Below, in pieces: positions 1 through 3,831 of a stretch of DNA of 5,327 bases. Below the pieces are notes generated by a model. That model worked only from the letters and a program-made list of their open reading frames with translations, was not told the origin of the DNA and did not search any database. The DNA comes from an uncultured Oscillospiraceae bacterium. GTDB taxonomy: Bacteria > Bacillota > Clostridia > Oscillospirales > Oscillospiraceae. The first letter of the stretch is position 1. Every line of letters starts with the position of its first letter. Both the position numbers and the translations under genes were made by a program. The stretch lies in the NCBI GenBank assembly GCA_910577415.1, contig CAJTLK010000087.1, positions 1 through 5,327 of the forward strand, in the 5' to 3' direction.

Positions 1-941
1 GTCTTGCCGTGGTCCACGTGGCCCATGACCACCACCACGGGGGCGCGGGGGATCAGGTCCTCCTCACGGTCCTCGGCGGTGTCGATGAGCCGCTCCTCAA
101 TGGTGACGATGATCTCCTTCTCCACCTTGCAGCCCAGCTCCTCGGCAATGATGGCGGCGGTGTCGAAGTCGATGACCTCGCTGACCGAGGCCATAACGCC
201 GTTCTTCATCAGGCACTTGACCACCTCGGCGCCGGTCTTCTTCATCCGGGAGGCCAGCTCGCCCACGGCGATCTCGTCGGGGATCTTCACGGTGACAGGG
301 GCCTTTTTGGCGATCTCCAGCTGGAGCCGGCGCATCTTCTCCTGCTCCTCCTGGCGGCGCTTGTTGCCGCCGAAAGCGGCTCGGCGCTGGGTGCCCCGGT
401 TTTTGAACTTCTCCCGGCCAGCGTCCATTTGCTTGGTCTTGGACGAGGCGATGCGCTCCAGCTTCTCGTCGTACTTGTCCAGGTTCACCCCGCCACCCTT
501 GCGGGTGTCCACCACCCGCTTTTCGGGCACCCGGGTGGTGGGGCGCTGGAGAGGCTGCTGGGGCTTTTGCTGCGCGGCGGGATGAGAGGCGGGGGCCGCG
601 CTGGGAGCCGCCGGAGCGGCGGCCTGGTCCGCCGCCGGGGTAGGCTTGCTTTCGGCGGCGGGGGCGGCTTTTTCTTCCGCGGCGGCAGGGGCCGGGGTGG
701 GAGCGGGCGTCGGCTCAGCCTTTTCAGGCTCGTGATAGACGTCGGCAAAGATGCTCTCGATGCTCTCCACCTGGTTATGCTGGGTGAGGTACTCAAAGAT
801 GAGGGTCAGCTCCAGCTCGGTAAGGGCCTGCATATGGTTTTTGGGAGCGGTGGCGTAGGTGGTGAGGATGTCCACGATCTCCTTGGAGTTCCGGCCAAAG
901 TCCTTGGCCACCTCGTGTACCCGGTACTTGATGTTCAGCAA
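1..941 (-). CDS. infB: Translation initiation factor IF-2, N-terminal 313 codons (3' end outside window)
   Basis: IF-2 is the GTPase that places fMet-tRNA on the 30S subunit and promotes 50S joining. Visible parts in order: an IF2_N-type domain at about residues 1-50 (begins MLNIKYRVHEVAKDFG); a low-complexity Ala/Pro/Glu/Gln linker at about 72-130; a basic, charged helical stretch at about 150-213; a second IF2_N-like module at about 215-275 (PVTVKIPDEIAVGELA); then PRAPVVVVMGHVDHGK, whose G307-K313 is the G1/P-loop of translational GTPases. The window ends two bases into the next codon, so the GTPase core and domains II-IV are not seen. The start is taken as TTG at 939-941, because AGGAGG lies 9 nt upstream and the IF2_N domain begins exactly there; no ATG fits better. 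It is the last visible gene of the rimP-nusA-rnpM-ylxQ-infB operon, 92 nt after ylxQ. Identity is very secure, the exact start nearly so. Confidence 0.97.
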   Translation of the reverse strand, partial: MLNIKYRVHEVAKDFGRNSKEIVDILTTYATAPKNHMQALTELELTLIFEYLTQHNQVESIESIFADVYHEPEKAEPTPAPTPAPAAAEEKAAPAAESKPTPAADQAAAPAAPSAAPASHPAAQQKPQQPLQRPTTRVPEKRVVDTRKGGGVNLDKYDEKLERIASSKTKQMDAGREKFKNRGTQRRAAFGGNKRRQEEQEKMRRLQLEIAKKAPVTVKIPDEIAVGELASRMKKTGAEVVKCLMKNGVMASVSEVIDFDTAAIIAEELGCKVEKEIIVTIEERLIDTAEDREEDLIPRAPVVVVMGHVDHGK

Positions 942-950
942 ATAAACGCA

Positions 951-956
951 CCTCCT
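951..956 (-). promoter_or_regulatory. Ribosome binding site of infB, supporting a TTG start
   Basis: The minus strand reads AGGAGG here, a perfect anti-Shine-Dalgarno match, 9 nt before the TTG at 939-941. It decides the start of infB. Upstream of it lies the large inverted repeat at 965-1017, which could affect access to this site or the amount of transcript reaching it. Confidence 0.85.
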
Positions 957-964
957 GTATGGGA

Positions 965-1017
965 CTTGGGCCAATGAGAAAAAAGGAGAGAGTCTCCCGC
1001 TTTCTCATTGGGACAAG
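965..1017 (-). repeat. Long inverted repeat (hairpin) in the ylxQ-infB gap
   Basis: Two 19-nt arms, 971-989 and 993-1011, pair around a 3-nt loop. On the minus-strand RNA the terminal 11 pairs are perfect (CCAATGAGAAA with TTTCTCATTGG), followed by two G-U pairs, one mismatch and a perfect 5-bp tip (GGAGA/TCTCC). Outside this, CTTG/CAAG (965-968 and 1014-1017) adds four pairs across a 2x2 internal loop. A T6 run (minus-strand view of 979-984) directly follows the short tip hairpin. The RNA could therefore form either a small 5-bp-stem terminator-like structure or the full hairpin that buries the T-run. It sits between the ylxQ stop and the infB ribosome binding site. A processing site, an attenuator or a palindromic repeat element are all possible. 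Confidence 0.8.
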
Positions 1018-1033
1018 CGCCCGATTCCAATGC

Positions 1034-1486
1034 TTACTGTCGTTTTTCCTTGGGCGGTTCGACCCAGGGCTTGCCCGCTTTGGCGCTCTTGAGCCGCCGC
1101 TGTTTTTCCTTTCGGCGGCGGACGGTCTTTTCCGCCTTGTGCCGCAATTTTTCCGCGCTCTCTCCATAGCGTTGGGGATCGGCCTGGGAGAGTTTGTTCA
1201 CCGCGGCGGCGGCAAGACCTACGTCGGTGAGGGCCACGGCGGCGCAGCTCGCGCGTCCGAAGCACTTTCCCAGCTCCGCCTTGGTCATGTCCGTCCGAAA
1301 GCACACGGCGTTGCCGCTTTCAGCGGCCCGCTCCAGACGCTGGACGGTGCCGTTGGCGGCGTCGGCGGCAATGAGGAGGAGTCGGACCTTGTGGGCCAGG
1401 GCGGCGGAAAGGATGCTCTCCTCGCCCAGCTCCGCCTTACCTGCCCTGCGGGCCAGGCCCAGCAGACCGGACAGGGAGCTATCCAT
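1034..1486 (-). CDS. ylxQ: L7Ae/L30e-family RNA-binding protein YlxQ with a basic C-terminal extension
   Basis: This is a 150-residue protein of the YlxQ branch of the ribosomal L7Ae family. These small proteins bind kink-turn RNA and are encoded between ylxR and infB in Firmicutes. Recognition rests on the N-terminal LLGLARRAGKAELGEESI block (about residues 8-25), the LLLIAADAANGT segment (37-47) and the VALTDVG strand-turn near residue 84-90. The family core ends near residue 100. Here it continues with about 48 residues rich in Arg/Lys (including TVRRRKEKQRR), ending WVEPPKEKRQ, whereas typical homologues are about 100 residues. The ATG at 1484-1486 was preferred over an upstream in-frame start at 1534 because the family homology begins at once and GGGTGA lies 5 nt before it. 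It overlaps the end of rnpM by 8 nt, which suggests translational coupling. The exact molecular role is not settled for the family. Confidence 0.88.
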   Translation of the reverse strand: MDSSLSGLLGLARRAGKAELGEESILSAALAHKVRLLLIAADAANGTVQRLERAAESGNAVCFRTDMTKAELGKCFGRASCAAVALTDVGLAAAAVNKLSQADPQRYGESAEKLRHKAEKTVRRRKEKQRRLKSAKAGKPWVEPPKEKRQ

Positions 1487-1754
1487 CGTCGTCACCCGCT
1501 TCCATCTGCTCCTCCAGACCGGCCCACACCTCATCGGGCAGGGGGGCGGAGAAGGCCCGCTCCAAGGCCCGGGACTTCCGGGCTTTTTTCAGGCAATTTG
1601 GGTCGGGACAGACATAGGCTCCGCGGCCTGGCTTCTTGCCCTTGAAGTCCAGGGAGACTTCTCCCTCAGGGGAGCGGACCACCCGGATCAGCTCGGCCTT
1701 GGGCTTGTGCTCCCGGCAGCCCACACACTGGCGCAGGGGTATTTTTTTCGGCAT
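1479..1754 (-). CDS. rnpM: YlxR family protein, RNase P modulator RnpM
   Basis: This 91-residue protein has the full YlxR signature: IPLRQCVGCRE at residues 5-15 (C10, C13), the GRGAYVC box at 43-49, and PNC at 52-54. The four cysteines C10, C13, C49 and C54 are laid out as in the family. The fold binds RNA, and in Bacillus subtilis the protein has been reported (from memory) to interact with RNase P RNA and modulate its activity, hence the name RnpM. The length matches the usual 90-100 residues. The ATG at 1752-1754 is preceded by AAAGGAGGT with AGGAGG at 1763-1768, 8 nt away, a very strong site. Its end overlaps ylxQ by 8 nt. It lies 132 nt downstream of nusA, behind two palindromes, so its expression relative to nusA could be set by them. 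Family assignment is secure; the RNase P role here is by homology. Confidence 0.93.
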   Translation of the reverse strand: MPKKIPLRQCVGCREHKPKAELIRVVRSPEGEVSLDFKGKKPGRGAYVCPDPNCLKKARKSRALERAFSAPLPDEVWAGLEEQMEAGDDDG

Positions 1755-1798
1755 GGGAGAGACCTCCTTTCGAGGGGATAAGACAAAACGTGGGGGAC

Positions 1799-1844
1799 GG
1801 CATCACACCTTACAGGCGGATGATATCCGCCCCTACATGATGCC
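1799..1844. repeat. Nested palindrome in the nusA-rnpM gap
   Basis: An inner 7-bp perfect stem (GGCGGAT at 1815-1821, ATCCGCC at 1825-1831, 3-nt loop) sits inside an outer 7-bp perfect stem (GGCATCA at 1799-1805, TGATGCC at 1838-1844). The inner stem is also bracketed by a short direct repeat TACA (1811-1814 and 1834-1837). No T-run follows on either strand, so it does not read as an intrinsic terminator. The form TAGGGGCGGAT...ATCCGCC on the minus strand resembles short repetitive palindromes I recall from Oscillospiraceae intergenic DNA. That membership is unverified. Confidence 0.7.
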
Positions 1845-1856
1845 CTGGGTGGGGCG

Positions 1857-1877
1857 GGGAGGGTCTAAGACCCTCCC
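1857..1877. repeat. Perfect 9-bp GC-rich hairpin just after the nusA stop
   Basis: GGGAGGGTC (1857-1865) and GACCCTCCC (1869-1877) form a perfect stem around a triloop. On the minus strand the hairpin begins 9 nt after the nusA TGA (1887-1889). It is followed by a C-rich rather than a T-rich sequence, so it is a poor intrinsic terminator. It may protect the upstream rimP-nusA message from 3' exonucleases, cause pausing, or be a second unit of the palindrome family at 1799-1844, which shares the design of a TA dinucleotide, a GGG-rich stem and a 3-nt loop. Confidence 0.7.
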
Positions 1878-1886
1878 GTAGGCAGA

Positions 1887-3023
1887 TCACTCCTCCACGA
1901 TCAGGTCTTCCTCTTCCTCCTCCGGCTCGTCGGGGGCGGAGACGGGCTTGATGTCGATTTTAAAGCCGGTGAGCTTAGCAGCCAGACGGGCGTTCTGTCC
2001 CTCCTTGCCAATGGCCAGGCTCAGTTGGTCGTCGGGCACCACTACCCGGCAGCTCTTGCCGTCGGAGAGGGTGGTGACGCTGACAACATCGGCGGGAGCC
2101 AGGGCGGCCTTTACATACTCGCCGGGGTCTTCGGACCACTTGATGATGTCCACCTTTTCGCCCTTCAACTCTTCCACGATGTTGTTGACCCGCGCGCCCT
2201 TGGGGCCGACGCAGGCGCCGATGGGTTCCACATTGGGATCGGCAGACCACACCGCCAGCTTGGTGCGGCTGCCCGCCTCACGGGAGATGGACTTGACTTC
2301 TACGGTGCCGTCATAGATCTCAGGCACCTCCAGCTCGAACAGGCGCTTCACCAGCCCTGGATGGGTCCGGGAGATGAGCACCTGGGGACCACGGGTGGAG
2401 CGGCGGACCTCCACCACATAGACCTTCAGGCGCATACCCTCTATATAGGTCTCGCCCTTGACCTGCTCGCCGGGGGCCAGATACGCCTCGGTCCACTCGC
2501 TGCCTGAGGTGATGCGCAGGGAAGCCCCGCCGGTGCGGGGATCGATGCGGGTGATGAGGCCGGTGATGATCTCGTGCTCCTTGGAGGAGAACTCGTCAAA
2601 GATCATGCCCCGCTCCGCCTCCCGCATGCCCTGGATAATGACCTGGCGGGCGGTCTGGGCGGCAATGCGGCCAAAGTCGCGGGTCTTGATCTCCATGGAG
2701 ATCACGTCGCCCAGCATAGCCTGGGGCAGACGGGCCTGGGCGTCTTCCAGGGAAATTTCGGTGGCGGGGTTATCCACCGTTTCCACCACGTCCTTTTTCA
2801 GGTACATTCGGACGGTGCCCTTTTCCTCGTTGGCGTCCACCACCACGTTCTCTCCGGCCTCGGGGTGGTCCTTCTTGTAGGCTGAGACCAGGGCCAGGGT
2901 GATCTTCTCCAGCATGTACCCCTTGGGGATGCCCTTTTCCTTTTCGATGAGATCGATGGCGGTGAAGAACTCGGCGGCATCCAGCTCATGGCTCAAGGGG
3001 GCCTTCTGATTTTTCTTCGGCAT
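1887..3023 (-). CDS. nusA: Transcription termination/antitermination factor NusA
   Basis: NusA binds RNA polymerase near the RNA exit channel, stabilises pausing and hairpin-dependent termination, and joins antitermination complexes. The 378-residue product shows all core parts: the polymerase-binding N-terminal domain at about 15-140 (FFTAIDLIEKEKGIPKG, then ARQVIIQGMREAER); an S1 domain at about 148-217; the linker block RTHPGLVKRLFELEVPEIYDG at about 219-239, a NusA hallmark; KH1 with GPKG at 273-276; and KH2 with GKEG at 339-342 in LAIGKEGQNARLAAK. The length matches Bacillus-type NusA (about 370), without the C-terminal acidic repeats of Escherichia coli. It has a short extra N-terminal leader (about 14 residues) and a Glu-rich tail at 366-378. 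The ATG at 3021-3023 follows AAAGGAGA at 3033-3040, and rimP ends only 24 nt upstream. Regulation through the leader hairpin at 3522-3552 is plausible. Confidence 0.98.
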   Translation of the reverse strand: MPKKNQKAPLSHELDAAEFFTAIDLIEKEKGIPKGYMLEKITLALVSAYKKDHPEAGENVVVDANEEKGTVRMYLKKDVVETVDNPATEISLEDAQARLPQAMLGDVISMEIKTRDFGRIAAQTARQVIIQGMREAERGMIFDEFSSKEHEIITGLITRIDPRTGGASLRITSGSEWTEAYLAPGEQVKGETYIEGMRLKVYVVEVRRSTRGPQVLISRTHPGLVKRLFELEVPEIYDGTVEVKSISREAGSRTKLAVWSADPNVEPIGACVGPKGARVNNIVEELKGEKVDIIKWSEDPGEYVKAALAPADVVSVTTLSDGKSCRVVVPDDQLSLAIGKEGQNARLAAKLTGFKIDIKPVSAPDEPEEEEEDLIVEE

Positions 3024-3047
3024 AGCGTTCAGTCTCCTTTTTCGGAA

Positions 3048-3503
3048 TTAAAAACGAACGTACAGGCGCGTGAGCGCCACATCCTGTTTGTTGAAAACCT
3101 TTTCTCCGGCAGGGGTAGAGAGGGTGACGGCTCCGTCGTCATAGGCGGAGAGGACGCCCACCCAGTCCTTTTTGCCGTCCTCGGCCCGGTAGAGCTTGAC
3201 CTCCACCTCGCTGCCCAGGCAGGCTTCAAAGTGCTCGGGTCTTTTCAAGGCCCGGTCAGCCCCGGCAGAGGAGACCTCAAAGGTGTAGCTGCCCTCAATG
3301 GGGTCGGCCTCGTCCAGCTTGTCGCTCACCGGGCGGGAGATGGCCTCGCAGTCGTTAATGGACACCCCGCCGGCCTTGTCGATATAGAGCCGGAGGTACC
3401 ACACCCCCGCCTCCCTGACATATTCCACATCCCACAGGGAACAGCCCTGCTCTTCCACAATGGGCCGGGCCAGCTGGGCCACCACGTCGGTGACTTTTGC
3501 CAT
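3048..3503 (-). CDS. rimP: Ribosome maturation factor RimP
   Basis: RimP binds the free 30S subunit and helps assemble the S12-dependent region late in maturation. The 151-residue product matches the family length and shows the expected N-terminal alpha/beta domain, including CSLWDVEYVREAGVWYLRLYIDK (residues 21-43) and GVSINDCEAISRPVSDKLDE (46-65). It also has the family core FEVSSAGADRALK at 75-87 (most family members read SSPG at this turn), followed by an SH3-like C-terminal domain (about 88-151). The start is ATG at 3501-3503, chosen over an in-frame TTG at 3521 because GGAGGAG (3508-3514) sits 5 nt before the ATG and overlaps the region any TTG start would translate. It is the first gene of the operon, about 70 nt after the predicted transcription start and 25 nt after a terminator-like hairpin. 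nusA follows after 24 nt. Confidence 0.96.
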   Translation of the reverse strand: MAKVTDVVAQLARPIVEEQGCSLWDVEYVREAGVWYLRLYIDKAGGVSINDCEAISRPVSDKLDEADPIEGSYTFEVSSAGADRALKRPEHFEACLGSEVEVKLYRAEDGKKDWVGVLSAYDDGAVTLSTPAGEKVFNKQDVALTRLYVRF

Positions 3504-3507
3504 GAAA

Positions 3508-3514
3508 CTCCTCC
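3508..3514 (-). promoter_or_regulatory. Ribosome binding site of rimP, fixing the ATG start
   Basis: The minus strand reads GGAGGAG, 4-5 nt before the ATG at 3501-3503. It lies 14 nt past the leader hairpin, so the hairpin itself does not cover it. Its position makes an upstream TTG start at 3519-3521 unlikely. Confidence 0.85.
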
Positions 3515-3521
3515 ATTCCAA

Positions 3522-3552
3522 TCAAAAAGAGTGAGGACCCAGCCTCACTCTT
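3522..3552 (-). terminator. Terminator-like hairpin in the rimP leader (candidate attenuator)
   Basis: On the minus strand AAGAGTGAGG (3543-3552 complement) and CCTCACTCTT (3527-3536 complement) form a perfect 10-bp stem with a 6-nt loop. TTT then runs on from the stem before being broken by GATTGG; with the two T's paired at the stem base this gives a five-T tract. It lies after the predicted transcription start (about 3573) and before the rimP ribosome binding site, so transcription of the whole operon must pass it. Terminators with short, interrupted T-tracts are the class that tends to depend on NusA, and nusA is the second gene. In B. subtilis a NusA-sensitive leader terminator before this operon has been reported, to my memory. 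Structure is certain from sequence; function is inferred. Confidence 0.65.
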
Positions 3553-3579
3553 CCATACCGACCTTAACTTAACATTAAT

Positions 3580-3608
3580 ATTATAGCACGGAGAACTCTC
3601 CAATGCAA
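3580..3608 (-). promoter_or_regulatory. Sigma-A type promoter of the rimP-nusA-infB operon
   Basis: The minus strand has TTGCAT (3603-3608) as the -35, exactly 17 bp, then a perfect TATAAT (3580-3585) preceded by TGC, giving an extended -10. The predicted start of transcription is near 3573, with a leader of about 70 nt to the rimP ATG. The -35 is a modest match, but the consensus -10 with its TG extension compensates. T- and A-tracts just upstream (about 3613-3624) could act as an UP element. The spacer contains a 5-bp inverted repeat, GGAGA/TCTCC, at 3590-3601. Confidence 0.78.
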
Positions 3609-3625
3609 GGACTTTTTGGGAAAAT

Positions 3626-3640
3626 CCTCCGCTACGGAGG
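3626..3640. repeat. Small perfect hairpin upstream of the operon promoter
   Basis: CCTCCG (3626-3631) and CGGAGG (3635-3640) form a 6-bp stem around CTA. On the minus strand it is followed by ATTTT, a weak T-run, which could block leftward read-through into the operon promoter. However, the gene to the right points away, so little such transcription is expected. A protein-binding dyad is an alternative. Confidence 0.5.
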
Positions 3641-3689
3641 GAAAAAGGAGATAAAGAAATATTTCATTCAGAAAAGCTCTGCCCACCTC

Positions 3690-3717
3690 TTGCAATAAAA
3701 AACGGCTATGATAAAAT
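3690..3717 (+). promoter_or_regulatory. Candidate promoter of the SLH-protein gene
   Basis: TTGCAA (3690-3695) and TAAAAT (3712-3717) are separated by 16 bp, and TGA directly before the -10 gives an extended -10 element. The -35 matches consensus at four of six positions and the -10 at five of six. Transcription would start near 3724 and leave a leader of about 108 nt. The surrounding DNA is A-rich, so a chance match is possible. Confidence 0.55.
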
Positions 3718-3723
3718 AAAAAA

Positions 3724-3831
3724 GAACTTTTAGCGGGAGAAAATCGGGTTTTTCCCCTGAGTAAAAAGTTTACGTAATAAAAATAACTAGAAACTTTTCG
3801 GCGCTAAGGAAACAGAAGGGAAGGATAGGAT
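3724..3831 (+). promoter_or_regulatory. Structured 5' leader of the SLH gene with alternative pairings
   Basis: Three complementary segments are visible: A, AACTTTT (3725-3731); B, AAAAGTTT (3764-3771); and C, AAACTTTT (3791-3798). B can pair with A (7 bp) or with C (8 bp), but not both. Between A and B lies an 8-bp hairpin with one G-U pair (GGGAGAAA 3735-3742 with TTTTTCCC 3749-3756). I could not match this to a riboswitch class I know. The ribosome binding site is probably AAGGA at 3821-3825, 6 nt before the ATG, a weaker site than those of the operon genes. AT-rich arms make chance pairing a real possibility. Confidence 0.4.

Larger units (their letters stand above)
3504..3831. other. Divergent AT-rich control region between rimP and the SLH gene
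   Basis: This 328-base stretch has no gene. It carries, from left to right, the rimP ribosome binding site, a terminator-like leader hairpin, the operon promoter facing left, a small dyad and a 6-bp hairpin upstream of it, a promoter facing right, and a structured leader for the SLH gene. Its composition is markedly more AT-rich than the flanking genes, as expected of promoter DNA. Small open frames crossing it show no recognisable protein features. Confidence 0.8.

Noticed and set aside
9..977. Long plus-strand open frame of 322 codons
   Set aside because: It lies antisense to infB, whose protein is unmistakable. The frame is open only because of GC-rich codon bias, and its translation is Leu/Gly/His-rich with no family features.
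1487..1534. Longer ylxQ starting at 1534
   Set aside because: The extra 16 residues lie inside rnpM, have no homology to the family and lack a ribosome binding site; the ATG at 1486 starts at the family motif.
1811..1837. TACA direct repeats around the inner palindrome as a target-site duplication
   Set aside because: Four bases are too short and the repeats are not symmetrically placed, so chance explains them.
1799..1877. Intrinsic terminator between nusA and rnpM
   Set aside because: The hairpins are strong, but no T-run follows on either strand, and the downstream genes belong to the same conserved operon.
959..2507. Several plus-strand and alternate-frame open frames over ylxQ, rnpM and nusA
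   Set aside because: They are antisense or frame-shifted shadows of recognised genes, have no suitable ribosome binding sites and give no sensible domains.
3504..3521. Longer rimP starting at TTG 3521
   Set aside because: The extra six codons would translate the GGAGGAG ribosome binding site of the ATG at 3503.
3724..3831. Known cyclic dinucleotide or other riboswitch in the SLH leader
   Set aside because: I could not find the conserved core bases of the classes I know, so only a structured leader is claimed.
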